Shown here: positions 36,020-45,202 of the stretch, piece by piece | Layout: the number at the start of each line of letters is the position of its first letter | How positions within the stretch are numbered: the stretch's first letter is position 1 | Assembly: GCA_028693395.1 (NCBI GenBank) | Contig: JAQUVJ010000005.1 | Location: 1 to 52,026 of the forward strand | Length of the DNA: 52,026 bases | Source of the DNA: Candidatus Nanoarchaeia archaeon | GTDB taxonomy: Archaea > Nanobdellota > Nanobdellia > Woesearchaeales > JAQUVJ01 | Direction of reading: 5' to 3' | Translations under genes and position numbers: made by a program | The notes under the pieces: model-generated | Seen by the model: the letters and a program-made list of their open reading frames with translations, nothing else | The model's database searches: none | Told to the model about the DNA's origin: nothing

Positions 36020-36772
36020 ATGTTAATTGATGTACATTCACATTTAAATTTAAAAGAATACTATAATTCAAGAGTAATTTTTGATATAATTAATGTTGCA
36101 AAACAAAAAGGACAAAAATATATTTTAGAAGCAGGAGTTGATTATGAAACAAATAAAAGAGTATTAAAATTATCAAAAGAATATGATATAATTCTTCCAT
36201 GTTTAGGACTATATCCGGATACTTGTTATGAAAGCAAAGATATAATTGAAAAAATATTAAAACAATTAAAAAATGAAGAATACTTTGCTATAAGTGAAGT
36301 TGGCCTTGACTTTTCTGATGATACAAAAGATAAATTGATTCAAATAAATTTATTTAAAAGAGTTATAGAGATTGCTAATGATAGAAAAAAAGTTTTGATT
36401 GTTCATACAAGAAAAGCTGAAAAAGAATCAATAGAAATTTTAAAAGAATTTTGTAAAACAAAAGTAATTCTTCATTGTTTTAGTGGAAAGATCAATTATG
36501 TAAAAGAATTATCAAAAGATCCTAGATTTTTCTTTTCAATACCAACAAACGTTTTAAGAAGTCAACATTTTCAAAATATGATTGATATATTACCATTATC
36601 AAAAATATTTACTGAAACTGATTCTCCTTTTTTATCTCCAAGTAAAGAAGAATTTCCAAATAAACCTTATAATGTTGAGAAAACAATTGAAGAAATTGCA
36701 AAAATAAAAAAACTAGATAAAAAGGAAGTTGAGAATATGATTTTTCTAAATTTCCAAAATGTTTTCTATTAA
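36020..36772 (+). CDS. TatD-family metal-dependent hydrolase
   Basis: This 250-residue TIM-barrel protein shows the TatD plan: 'IDVHSHLN' with H6 and H8, 'ISEVGLDF' with a metal-binding Glu, 'VLIVHTRKAEKESIEIL', 'VILHCFSG' and the C-terminal 'FTETDSPFLSP'. TatD proteins are Mg2+-dependent DNases or related phosphoesterases. The ATG is preceded by the Shine-Dalgarno 'GATGATAAT'. A TATA-like 'tttttatatttt' at ~35970-35981 would give a ~19-base leader. It is separated from the PIN ATPase by 159 T-rich bases. Confidence 0.92.
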   Translation: MLIDVHSHLNLKEYYNSRVIFDIINVAKQKGQKYILEAGVDYETNKRVLKLSKEYDIILPCLGLYPDTCYESKDIIEKILKQLKNEEYFAISEVGLDFSDDTKDKLIQINLFKRVIEIANDRKKVLIVHTRKAEKESIEILKEFCKTKVILHCFSGKINYVKELSKDPRFFFSIPTNVLRSQHFQNMIDILPLSKIFTETDSPFLSPSKEEFPNKPYNVEKTIEEIAKIKKLDKKEVENMIFLNFQNVFY

Positions 36773-36987
36773 TTTTTCATTATTTTTTTTCATTAATTTT
36801 TTTTCATTAATTTTTTTTCATTAATTTTTTTTCATTAAATATTTTTTATTAATATCTCTTTTTTGATTTATATTTATTTTTTAGTTTTTTATATTTATTT
36901 TTTATGTTTTTATATATTTTTTAAAGTTATAATTTTACATTAATATATAATAATATGATTTTATAGATAATATATTTTTTGCACAAC

Positions 36988-36999
36988 ATTTCATGAAAC
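36988..36999. repeat. Palindrome ATTTCATGAAAC, locus 2 copy 1
   Basis: The core TTTCATGAAA is a perfect palindrome, followed by a long A run as in three other copies. It lies between convergent gene ends, 63 bases centre to centre from its partner. Confidence 0.75.
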
Positions 37000-37050
37000 A
37001 AAAAAAAAGTAAAAATCGAGTTAAGAAAATAACAATATAGCAATTTAGTT

Positions 37051-37062
37051 GTTTCATGAAAC
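37051..37062. repeat. Palindrome GTTTCATGAAAC, locus 2 copy 2
   Basis: A perfect 12-bp palindrome followed by AAAAA, 61 bases before the 3' end of the U32 gene. It is identical to the copies at 15284, 51341 and 51389. Confidence 0.8.
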
Positions 37063-37122
37063 AAAAACATAAGTTTTTATTTTAAGTTTATTAAAAAAAT
37101 TGTTCATAAAGTAAAACAAAAC

Positions 37123-38382
37123 CTATTGAAAATTAACCCTATCAACAAATAAATAAACTTTATCGTTCTTTCTAACTTTTTTATTTGTTTTAATTGTTAT
37201 TTCATCATTCTTTTTACATTTATTTATAGAAATATTGTCTTTTAATATTCCTTTAATAGTTTCCTTTACAATTCCTGTTGTTGGTCCTATTATTAAAATT
37301 TCATCATTAATTTTAAAACCTTTTGTTTCTATTTTAATTTCAGCAACACTATGGTTATTATAGAAATTAACAATCTTTCCAATTAAAACTTTTTCTTTTT
37401 TTGCTTTTGATCCGTAAATATTTGTCCACTCTCCTATTTTTGAACCTAAGTAATATCCACTTTGCCAAAAACCTCTATTGAATACATTTTCTAAATTATT
37501 TATTATTTTTTTTTTATTTTTTTCACTATATTCTTTATTTTTTATTAAATCAATTGCTTTTTTATATGAGTTTACAACAATATCACAATATTCTGGTCCT
37601 CTAGCTCTACCTTCAATTTTTAAAATTTTAACACCAGATTCAATTATTTTATCTAATATTTCTATTGTGCATAAATCCTTAGGTGACATTACATATTTAT
37701 TATCAATTATTAATTCTTGTCCTGTTTGAACATCTTTTACTAAATATTCTCTTCTACAAGTTTGAAGACATTCTCCTCTATTTGCAGATTGATTATATTG
37801 AGCTAGACTCATATGACATTTCCCAGCAATTGCAACACATAAAGCACCATGAATAAAAAGTTCGATTTTTAACAAATTTCCACTAGGACCTCTAATGTTT
37901 TCTTTTTTGATTTTATTTATAATTTTTTTTATTTGATTTAAATTTAATTCTCTTGCAAGAACAATAACATCAGCATATTGAGAATAAAATTTCACACTTT
38001 CAAAATTCGAAACATTAGATTGAGTTGAAATGTGAGTTTCAAGATTAATTTTTTTAGCATATTCTAAAACAGAAATATCACTTGCAATGATTGCATCTAT
38101 TTTATTTTTCTTTGCTAAATCACAAAGTTTTTTCATTATTTTTAAATCATCATCATAAACTAAAGTATTAATTGTAAGATAAGACCTTACGTTTTTTTCT
38201 TTACAGATTTTTGAGATTTTTTCAATATCTTTTAAAGTAAATTTAACAGCTCTAGATCTCATATTTAAATTTTCAACTCCAAAATAGATGGATTTTGCAC
38301 CCGCATTTATACTTGACATTAATGATTCATATGATCCTGCAGGAGCCATAATTTCTACATCATCATAATTTATTTTTTTCAT
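37123..38382 (-). CDS. Peptidase U32-family protein
   Basis: The 419-residue protein matches the U32 (collagenase/YegQ/TrhP) family. The N-terminal barrel begins 'IMAPAGSYESLMSSINAGAKSIYFG' and includes 'SYLTINTLVYDDDL', 'ETHISTQSNVSN' and 'VLARELNLNQI'. The central signature is 'FIHGALCVAIAGKCHMS', followed by 'NRGECLQTCRREY'. The four cysteines around this signature match the Fe-S cluster residues of family members that hydroxylate tRNA uridine-34. A tRNA-modifying role is therefore as likely as proteolysis. The C-terminal ~90 residues form a beta-barrel. A minus-strand 'atttatatta' ~26 bases upstream suggests a leaderless mRNA. Confidence 0.9.
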   Translation of the reverse strand: MKKINYDDVEIMAPAGSYESLMSSINAGAKSIYFGVENLNMRSRAVKFTLKDIEKISKICKEKNVRSYLTINTLVYDDDLKIMKKLCDLAKKNKIDAIIASDISVLEYAKKINLETHISTQSNVSNFESVKFYSQYADVIVLARELNLNQIKKIINKIKKENIRGPSGNLLKIELFIHGALCVAIAGKCHMSLAQYNQSANRGECLQTCRREYLVKDVQTGQELIIDNKYVMSPKDLCTIEILDKIIESGVKILKIEGRARGPEYCDIVVNSYKKAIDLIKNKEYSEKNKKKIINNLENVFNRGFWQSGYYLGSKIGEWTNIYGSKAKKEKVLIGKIVNFYNNHSVAEIKIETKGFKINDEILIIGPTTGIVKETIKGILKDNISINKCKKNDEITIKTNKKVRKNDKVYLFVDRVNFQ

Positions 38383-38570
38383 GTATAATGAATATTGATA
38401 TATAATATAAATTCTTTTAATCTCTTTTGTAAGATTTTATTTAATATATTCTATTTTTATATTTTATTTTTACAATATATTTGTTATAATTTTTATTGAA
38501 AATTTACTTTTTTATTTTTTATATAAAAAATACACAAAAATTAATATATGGGATAAAAATTAAAAGAAAT

Positions 38571-40601
38571 ATGAAAAAAGATAGATTTTATTATAACAAT
38601 TTCTTTTTAACAAAAATTAGTGAAATAGATGATTATTTAGAAATTCTTATTGAATATTTTTCAGAAATATATGAAGAAAATAAAATGTTAATAGGATCTT
38701 ACAATAGAAAATTCGAAGATTCAGAAGAAGATTATATTCAATTAATTAAACAAAAGATGGGTGAAAATCTTGAATTAAAAAATATATTAGAAAATTTATA
38801 CAAAAAAAAATACATATTAAAAAATATGGATAAATTAATTTCTTCTTTATCTAAAATTACAAAAAAAGAAGACTTATTATATTGTATTGAAGAAATTATT
38901 AAAAATTTAACAATTTTGAAACGTTCATGTTTTTTTTCTGAAAAAGTTAATTCTTTTTTTTCATATAAAGAATCATCAAAAATTAACACAAAAGAAAGAA
39001 TTAAAAAAATAAATAAAAAAATAGAATTAACAAAAAAAGCTTTTGATGATTTAATTAATGAGTTTAAAAATGAAAAAATATATGATAATTACATATTAAA
39101 TAAAAATAATAATAAAAACAATAATAGCAATAATAATAGTAATGATAATGTGAAATTTAAAAATAAAGAAGAATTGTTTAAAGATAAAGATGCACTTTTG
39201 TTTATATTGAGAAAAAATTTAAAAAATAAAAAGAAAAAATTATTTAAAAAAATAATTGCAAATAAAAATGTTATAAATTTATTAATAAAAAATAAAATTA
39301 ATGACGAATTATTAATGGATGTTTTAGAAAAAGATGTAGAAAAATACATGTTCAGTGGAAAAACTACAAACAAAGAATTTTATAATTTTTTAGAAAACAT
39401 TTATCACAAAAAAATAAATATTTATGAATCAATGTTAAATTTATTATATAATACAATAAATAATATTCTTATAAATAGTAATTTAAATAAAAATTTAATA
39501 AAAAATTCTAATTTGAATTTGAATATATCTTTTGTAATTGAAAAAGAATTTTATGGTTGTTTTTTAATTCAAAAATCTAGTGAGAAAGAAATTCATATAA
39601 TATTATCGCTAAATGAAGAATTTATGCAATCTTTGTATTTAAATGATATTCAATTACCTTTAGAAACTAATTTTTCTCGAACAATTATTCATGAATTAAC
39701 TCATAGTTCAGATCCAATATTTTATAATTTTAAAAATAGAATTAATGATATAATGGATTATGGATTAGACTCTTTAATTAAAGAAAGTTTTTCAAAAAAG
39801 AAGGAGAATAAATTTGATTTAGAATATGTTAAAAATAATTTAGATAATAATAAATTTTTAAATTTGAATAAATTTTATTTAATAGATAATTATAGAAAAA
39901 TTTTTTACTATCTTCGTGTTGAAGGTTTAGCAAATTTTTCACAACTTTTTAGTAAAATTAATTCAATAAATTCTAATATAAAAATTCTTTTTTTAAAACC
40001 TTATGTTTTAAAATATATTGAAAATGAAAGAAAATTAAAATTAAAATTCAATAAAATTTTAAAAAAATATTTCAAAGAAAACAAAAAAAATGAAAGTTTT
40101 TTTAACGATTTATTTTTAAATTTATATGATTCAAATGAAAGAATTATTCATGATTTATCGTTATCAATTATGTTTATTATGTTTATTTCTAATTATAATT
40201 ATGATTTATTTATTCCAAAATCTTTTGAAAGTTATAATGATTTATTTAAAAGACAAAGGATTTATGTTGATATTATTAATACTTATAAATATTTAAATGA
40301 ATTTAATAAGAAATCAGAAAGAAAATATAAAAAGATAAATTATAAAAAATTAAAAAGATTAATGAATTCAAAAATTTATAATAATTATTTTATAATAGAT
40401 TCTAAAGAAAATTTTGATAGAAATATGTCTATTTTCATTAAGAAAATAAGTTTGATGAAATTATCTGATTTTTTTAAAGAGTATGAAAATGCTTGTAAAA
40501 AACTAGGTTTAAATTATTCTATTTTCACAAGAGATTTTTTAATGAAAGTAATAAGTGAGGAGATGAAATTTATTAATAATGATAAATTAAGTATGCATTG
40601 A
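38571..40601 (+). CDS. Predicted zinc metalloprotease with HELTH motif, otherwise unknown
   Basis: The protein is 676 residues from ATG 38571; the ORF-track start at 38496 adds 25 residues that precede the likely transcription start. It is very Lys/Asn rich, with a low-complexity Asn run (~180-200). The core 'TIIHELTHSSDP' is an HExxH zinc motif (374-378). 'RVEGLANFSQ' 77 residues later (E451) looks like the third ligand context of gluzincins. Residues 270-460 probably make up the catalytic domain. There is no signal peptide or membrane segment, so it is likely cytoplasmic. I do not recognise a named family. It is monocistronic between U32 and aRF1. Confidence 0.72.
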   Translation: MKKDRFYYNNFFLTKISEIDDYLEILIEYFSEIYEENKMLIGSYNRKFEDSEEDYIQLIKQKMGENLELKNILENLYKKKYILKNMDKLISSLSKITKKEDLLYCIEEIIKNLTILKRSCFFSEKVNSFFSYKESSKINTKERIKKINKKIELTKKAFDDLINEFKNEKIYDNYILNKNNNKNNNSNNNSNDNVKFKNKEELFKDKDALLFILRKNLKNKKKKLFKKIIANKNVINLLIKNKINDELLMDVLEKDVEKYMFSGKTTNKEFYNFLENIYHKKINIYESMLNLLYNTINNILINSNLNKNLIKNSNLNLNISFVIEKEFYGCFLIQKSSEKEIHIILSLNEEFMQSLYLNDIQLPLETNFSRTIIHELTHSSDPIFYNFKNRINDIMDYGLDSLIKESFSKKKENKFDLEYVKNNLDNNKFLNLNKFYLIDNYRKIFYYLRVEGLANFSQLFSKINSINSNIKILFLKPYVLKYIENERKLKLKFNKILKKYFKENKKNESFFNDLFLNLYDSNERIIHDLSLSIMFIMFISNYNYDLFIPKSFESYNDLFKRQRIYVDIINTYKYLNEFNKKSERKYKKINYKKLKRLMNSKIYNNYFIIDSKENFDRNMSIFIKKISLMKLSDFFKEYENACKKLGLNYSIFTRDFLMKVISEEMKFINNDKLSMH

Positions 40602-40734
40602 TTTTTTAAATTGATATGTGTGTTTTCATTTTTTTTGTTTATCATTGTAATTATTTATCATGTTAATTATTTATCATCGCTATGTATTATTTTTATCTTA
40701 TAAAAAATTAGAATTATTTTATAAATACTAACTA

Positions 40735-40744
40735 AAGTTTAAAT
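40735..40744 (+). promoter_or_regulatory. TATA box of aRF1 gene
   Basis: 'gtttaaatat' is ~28 bases before ATG 40767, giving a leaderless start. This supports ATG 40767 over the out-of-frame ATG 7 bases upstream. Confidence 0.55.
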
Positions 40745-40766
40745 ATGATAATTAATTCCATGTTGT

Positions 40767-41864
40767 ATGGATACACTAGAAGCATTCAAATTAAAAAGTA
40801 TTATTAAAGAATTAAAACCATTAAAAGGTCGTCATACAGAATTTGTTTCAGTATATGTACCTGCAGGTTATGATCTAAATAAAAGAATTAATCAGTTATT
40901 AGAAGAACAAGCTACAGCTACAAATATAAAATCTGCATCAACTAGAAAAAATGTTATTAATGCATTAGAAAAAATGATTCAACAATTAAAATTAATTGAT
41001 AAAACTCCAGAAAATGGACTTGCAATTTTTTCAGGAAATGTTGCAGAAAGAGAAGGAGATATGGATGTAAAAGTTTGGTATGTTGAACCATATATTCCGT
41101 TAAATCTAAGTATATATCGATGTGATAAAGATTTTAAATTAGAACCTTTGGAGACAATGCTTATGACAAAAAATGTTTATATGCTTGTAACAATGGATAA
41201 AAGAGAAGCAACTATTGGAGTTTTAAAAGGAAGTTCAGTTATTGTTATGAATTCTATGACTTCTGCTGTTCCAGGAAAACACAAAACAGGAGGACAATCA
41301 GCAGCAAGAATGGAAAGATTAAGAGATGAAGCAGCAAAAGAATTTTATAGAAGAATTTCAGGTTATATTAAAGAACAATTTAAAGATTTAAGTGAAATTA
41401 AAGGTATTTTTGTTGGTGGTCCAGGATTTACAAAAAATGATTTTGTAGAACAAGGGCAATTTAATGAAGAATTTAAATCAAAAATATTGGCAATAAAAGA
41501 TTTGTCATATACAGATGAATATGGTTTAAGTGAATTAGTTGATTTATGTAATGATGAATTAGCTTTAGAAGAAATATCAGAAGAAAAAAAAATATTAAAA
41601 AGTTTTTTTGAAAAAATGGCTAAAGATATTGATTCTATTGCTTATGGTTATGATGATGTAAAAAAAGCAATTGAATTTAATGCTGTAGATCATTTGATGT
41701 TATCTGAAGAATTAGAAGATCATGTTATTTCTGAATTAGACAAATTAGGTGAAGCAAGTGGTGCAACTGTTCATATTATTTCAACAGAATTTTCAGAAGG
41801 TTTACAATTTAAAAATGTTAGTGGAATAGGAGCATTACTTAGATTTCCTATGAATTTTGTATAA
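40767..41864 (+). CDS. prf1: Peptide chain release factor aRF1, short form
   Basis: This class I release factor reads stop codons and triggers peptide release. Domain 1 has the NIKS motif at 53-56, domain 2 the catalytic GGQ at 175-177 ('KHKTGGQSAARMERLR'), and domain 3 the aRF1 C-domain ('VDHLMLSEELEDHVISELDKLGEASGA', 'IGALLRFPMNFV'). The protein is 365 residues, against about 400-420 in most archaea. The missing stretch is the domain-3 minidomain with its CxxC zinc ribbon, which normally lies after 'LLLSE'. aRF1 forms the termination complex with aEF1A and aABCE1. Confidence 0.95.
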   Translation: MDTLEAFKLKSIIKELKPLKGRHTEFVSVYVPAGYDLNKRINQLLEEQATATNIKSASTRKNVINALEKMIQQLKLIDKTPENGLAIFSGNVAEREGDMDVKVWYVEPYIPLNLSIYRCDKDFKLEPLETMLMTKNVYMLVTMDKREATIGVLKGSSVIVMNSMTSAVPGKHKTGGQSAARMERLRDEAAKEFYRRISGYIKEQFKDLSEIKGIFVGGPGFTKNDFVEQGQFNEEFKSKILAIKDLSYTDEYGLSELVDLCNDELALEEISEEKKILKSFFEKMAKDIDSIAYGYDDVKKAIEFNAVDHLMLSEELEDHVISELDKLGEASGATVHIISTEFSEGLQFKNVSGIGALLRFPMNFV

Positions 41865-42164
41865 TTATTTAATTTTTATATCTAATTATTTTTTATCTTT
41901 TTATTTATCTTTTTATTTATCTTTCTATTTTAATTTTATTTTATTTTAATTTTTTTTATAACTTTTTTTTATTTTATTTTATCTTATTTTTTTTTACTTT
42001 TCATTTATTTTTCATTTATACTTCATTTATATTTTATTAATATCTTATATTTTTAATTTTAATAAGCATTTATTTTTATATTATTAAATTTTTCAATATA
42101 TGTTATATTTATTATAATAAGTAAGTTAGAAAATTTAATATAAATAAATAAAAAAAGTGATAAT
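41865..42164. repeat. T-rich low-complexity gap after aRF1
   Basis: The 300 bases between aRF1 and thiI contain 'tttttatttatc' units, then 'attttatttt' and 'cttcatttat' runs, all T-rich on the plus strand. They probably act as a terminator. I see no gene or structured RNA. Confidence 0.6.
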
Positions 42165-43346
42165 ATGTTTTTAGTAATAATAAGATATGGTGAAATTGCA
42201 CTAAAAGGAAATAATAGATATTTGTTTGAAAGAAAATTAATGGACCATATTAAATTCAAATTAAAAAAAGAAAATTATATCTTTGAATTAAAAAGACATT
42301 ATGGTAGAATTACTTTTGAAATTAATGAGAAAAGTAAAGATGAAAAAGAAGATTTGTTTAACATAAAAGAAATTTTAAAAAGAATTCCAGGAATATCATC
42401 TTTTTCTATTGGTAAAAAATATCAATATAATTCACTTGATGATATAAGACAAAATGTTTTAGAAATTTTAAAAACAAATGAATCATTTTTGAAATCAGAA
42501 AATTTTAAAGTAGAATGTACAAGAATTAACAAAAAAGTAAAATTTAAATCAACTGAAGTTGAAAAAGAAGTTGGAGGAGATTTATTTAATTATTTTAATA
42601 AAAAAGTAAAATTAAAAAATCCAAATTATGCAGTAAAAATTGAGTTAATATCAGATTATTATGTTTTATTTGAAACTAATGAAGAAGGTTTTGGAGGACT
42701 TCCAATAGGGTGTGAAGGAAGAGGCTTATCTTTATTATCAGGAGGCTTTGATAGTCCTATTGCTAGTCTTTTATCAATAAAAAGAGGAGTTGACTTGGAT
42801 TACATCCATTTTATGAGTGTTGTTGAAGACGAAAATAAAGTATTAGAAAAGATTGATGAGTTGATGAAAGAATTAGTTAAATTTCAAAAAAAAACAAGAA
42901 TATTTTTAGTTCCTTTTTTAGATGTCCAAAATTATATTGCATCAAATTTTATACAATCATATAGATTGATTTTTTTAAGAAGAAGTTTTTTGTTTTTTGC
43001 AAATGAACTTGCAAATCAAGAAAATTATCAAGTAATTGTCACAGGTGATAATATTGGACAAGTATCTTCACAAACTTTGACAAACATGAATCTAATAAAT
43101 AAGATTTCAGAAAGATTAGTTGTTAGACCTTTAATTTGTTTTGATAAATTGGAAATTATAAATCTTGCAAAAAAATATGGAACGCATGATATATCAATAA
43201 AAAAAGCAGATGATTTATGTTCTTTATTTAATCCAAAAAATCCAATTACTAAAGCAAAAAATGAGTATTTAGAAATGGAGGATGATGTCTTTTTTAATTT
43301 AATAAAAGAATCAATAAAAAAAGTTAAAATAATTGAATATAGTTAA
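42165..43346 (+). CDS. thiI: tRNA 4-thiouridine synthetase ThiI
   Basis: ThiI adenylates and thiolates U8 of tRNA. The N-terminal ferredoxin-like and THUMP domains (~1-165) start 'IIRYGEIALKGNN' and include 'IPGISSFSIG'. The PP-loop ATP pyrophosphatase motif is 'LLSGGFDSP' (S192-S197), with 'VVTGDNIGQVSSQTL' and 'RPLICFDKLEI' further on. At 393 residues it lacks the C-terminal rhodanese domain of the E. coli enzyme, as is usual in archaea. 'DDLCSLF' near the C-terminus may give a catalytic Cys. Start ATG 42165 follows the Shine-Dalgarno AGTGATAAT. Confidence 0.94.
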   Translation: MFLVIIRYGEIALKGNNRYLFERKLMDHIKFKLKKENYIFELKRHYGRITFEINEKSKDEKEDLFNIKEILKRIPGISSFSIGKKYQYNSLDDIRQNVLEILKTNESFLKSENFKVECTRINKKVKFKSTEVEKEVGGDLFNYFNKKVKLKNPNYAVKIELISDYYVLFETNEEGFGGLPIGCEGRGLSLLSGGFDSPIASLLSIKRGVDLDYIHFMSVVEDENKVLEKIDELMKELVKFQKKTRIFLVPFLDVQNYIASNFIQSYRLIFLRRSFLFFANELANQENYQVIVTGDNIGQVSSQTLTNMNLINKISERLVVRPLICFDKLEIINLAKKYGTHDISIKKADDLCSLFNPKNPITKAKNEYLEMEDDVFFNLIKESIKKVKIIEYS

Positions 43347-43423
43347 AATATTGATTAATATTAAAAAGTAATGTTTATATATTTATTTAAAATCTAGTTA
43401 ATTTGTTGTCATATAAGATAAGT

Positions 43424-43437
43424 AATTTCACGAAATT
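43424..43437. promoter_or_regulatory. Interrupted palindrome upstream of the EF-1A promoter
   Basis: 'AATTTC-AC-GAAATT' (7-bp arms if the flanking T and A are counted) lies just upstream of the TATA-like box of the EF-1A gene. Its arms TTTC/GAAA are those of the GTTTCATGAAAC palindromes, but the centre differs (AC). Confidence 0.45.
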
Positions 43438-43443
43438 ATGTGG

Positions 43444-43454
43444 CAAAATTTATA
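43444..43454 (+). promoter_or_regulatory. TATA box of EF-1A gene
   Basis: 'aaaatttataa' would start transcription near 43477 and give a ~56-base leader with the Shine-Dalgarno 'AGAGGGAT' near 43522-43529. This long leader contrasts with the leaderless genes around it. A second candidate, 'gtttatatat', is at 43373-43382. Confidence 0.5.
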
Positions 43455-43532
43455 AAGGAGTCAAAACTTTTTTAGAGTGTTTAATGGATTTTATAATTCA
43501 AGTAAATAATAATTATAACAAGAGGGATTGTT

Positions 43533-44813
43533 ATGGCAAAAGAGAAAGAACATTTAAATATGGTTTTTATCGGACACGTTGACCACGGAAAATCTACTAC
43601 AGTTGGTAGAATTATGTTTGATGCTGGTGCTGTTGATGAAAACACAATGAGAAAATTAAAAGAAAAAGCAGCTGAGTTAGGAAAAGCAGGATTTGAATTT
43701 GCATATGTTATGGATACTCTTAAAGAAGAAAGAGAAAGAGGAGTAACTATAGATGTAAATCACAAAAAATTCGAAACAGAAAAGTATTATTATACTATAA
43801 TTGATGCTCCAGGACATAGAGATTTTGTTAAAAACATGATTACAGGTGCTTCTCAAGCAGATGCAGCTGTTTTAGTTGTTGCAGCAAATGATGGTGTTAA
43901 TTCTCAAACAAAAGAGCATGTTGTTTTATCAAAAACAGTAGGATTAAATCAATTTATTATTGCTGTTAATAAAATGGATATGGTTAAATATGATGAGAAG
44001 AGATTCTTAGAAGTAAAAGATGAAGTTTCCAAATTATTAAAAATGATGGGAATTGATGCTACAAAAGTAAATTTTGTTCCAATATCATCATTGTTAGGAG
44101 ATAATGTTGCTAAAAAATCTGAAAATATGCCATGGTATACAGGACCAACATTAGTTGAATCAATGGATATGGTTACTATTCCAGATAAACCAACAAGTTT
44201 ACCATTAAGATTACCTTTACAAGATGTTTATAGTATTAAAGGTATTGGAGTTGTTCCAGTTGGTAAAGTTGAAACAGGTATATTAAAAGTTGGACAAAAA
44301 ATTGTTGCGATGCCTGGTAGAGAAGGAACAGGAAAAACAGGAGAAGTTAAATCAATTGAAATGCATCATGAACAATTAAAAGAAGCAAGACCTGGTGACA
44401 ACGTAGGATTTAACGTTAGAGGTTTTGAAAAGAAAGATGTTGCTAGAGGAGATGTTTTAGGAGAAGTAGGAAATGCTCCAACAGTTGCTAAATCATTCCA
44501 AGCTCAAATTATGATTTTGGACCATCCAAGTGTTGTTACAGTTGGTTATACACCAGTATTCCACTTACACACAGCTCAAGTTGCTTGTAGATTTACTAGA
44601 TTAATCAAAAAGCTAAATCCAAGAACAGGAGAAACAATGGAAGAAAATCCACAATTTTTGAAAAAAGGAGATGCAGCAATAGTTGAAATTACTCCAACAA
44701 AACCATTAGTTATCGAAAAGAGAGCAGAAATTCCACAATTAGCAAGATTTGCTATTAGAGATAGTGGATTAACTGTTGCAGCTGGTAACTGTATTGAAGT
44801 AGAAAAAGCTTAA
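43533..44813 (+). CDS. tef1A: Translation elongation factor 1-alpha (aEF1A)
   Basis: This GTPase brings aminoacyl-tRNA to the ribosome and in archaea also partners aRF1 and Pelota, both encoded in this window. The G1 loop is 'GHVDHGKST' (14-22), G3 is 'DAPGHRDF' and G4 is 'NKMD'; domains 2 and 3 complete the 426 residues. Codon usage is more regular than in neighbouring genes, as expected for high expression. The ATG follows an AGAGGGAT Shine-Dalgarno. A hairpin with a T run overlaps the stop codon. Confidence 0.98.
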   Translation: MAKEKEHLNMVFIGHVDHGKSTTVGRIMFDAGAVDENTMRKLKEKAAELGKAGFEFAYVMDTLKEERERGVTIDVNHKKFETEKYYYTIIDAPGHRDFVKNMITGASQADAAVLVVAANDGVNSQTKEHVVLSKTVGLNQFIIAVNKMDMVKYDEKRFLEVKDEVSKLLKMMGIDATKVNFVPISSLLGDNVAKKSENMPWYTGPTLVESMDMVTIPDKPTSLPLRLPLQDVYSIKGIGVVPVGKVETGILKVGQKIVAMPGREGTGKTGEVKSIEMHHEQLKEARPGDNVGFNVRGFEKKDVARGDVLGEVGNAPTVAKSFQAQIMILDHPSVVTVGYTPVFHLHTAQVACRFTRLIKKLNPRTGETMEENPQFLKKGDAAIVEITPTKPLVIEKRAEIPQLARFAIRDSGLTVAAGNCIEVEKA

Positions 44814-44827
44814 GGCTTTTTTTATTT
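44803..44827 (+). terminator. Hairpin plus T run at the end of the EF-1A gene
   Basis: 'AAAAAGC-TTAAG-GCTTTTT' forms a 7-bp stem with the TAA stop in the loop and runs into a T-rich tract. It could partly terminate transcription between EF-1A and S10. The stem is AT-rich, and archaea rely mainly on the T tract. Confidence 0.45.
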
Positions 44828-44854
44828 TTTATTTTTATTTTTTAGGTGAAATTG

Positions 44855-45169
44855 ATGAAGCAAATAGCAAGAATAAAGTTATCAGGATTAGACATTAATA
44901 AATTAAATGAAATGATTAATAGTATCAAAGAAATAGTTGATAAAACAGGTGTTAGTGTTAGAGGACCAATACCATTACCAACACAAAAATTAAAATTAAC
45001 AACAAGAAAAAGTCCAAGTGGTGAAGGAAAAGCTTCTTGGGAAAGATACGAAATGAGAATTCATAAAAGATTATTTGATTTAGGAGTTGATGATAGAACG
45101 TTGAGATTGATTTTAAGAGTCCCAATTCCAGAAGGAGTAAATATTGAGATTGAATTAATTAATCAGTAA
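44855..45169 (+). CDS. rps10: 30S ribosomal protein S10 (uS10)
   Basis: The 104-residue protein is archaeal uS10. It begins 'MKQIARIKLSGLDINKLN' and contains 'VSVRGPIPLPTQKLKLTTRKSPSGEG' and 'RIHKRLFDLG'. S10 lies next to EF-1A in many archaea, as here. The ORF-track GTG at 44846 is part of the Shine-Dalgarno AGGTGA; ATG 44855 is the true start with 5-base spacing. Confidence 0.97.
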   Translation: MKQIARIKLSGLDINKLNEMINSIKEIVDKTGVSVRGPIPLPTQKLKLTTRKSPSGEGKASWERYEMRIHKRLFDLGVDDRTLRLILRVPIPEGVNIEIELINQ

Positions 45170-45202
45170 AATTATATTGATTAATATAATTTACTAATAT
45201 TT

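Larger units (their letters stand above)
36773..37122. repeat. Convergent gap with 14-bp tandem repeat and paired palindromes
   Basis: Between the 3' ends of tatD and the U32 gene lie four exact copies of 'TTTTTTTTCATTAA' at 36783-36838, which probably act as oligo-T terminators. Further T-rich sequence follows, and then the two GTTTCATGAAAC-type palindromes. No ORF or known RNA gene is visible in these 350 bases. Confidence 0.7.

Noticed and set aside
36773-37122. Possible non-coding RNA in the longest gaps (36773-37122, 33664-33985, 41865-42164)
   Set aside because: No GC-rich structured block of the kind seen in the tRNAs and 16S appears; in this AT-rich genome a stable RNA should stand out.
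43483-43580. Short ORF starting in the EF-1A leader ([10 protein letters not shown]...)
   Set aside because: It runs out of frame into the EF-1A coding region and has no Shine-Dalgarno, so I treat it as chance and not as a leader peptide.
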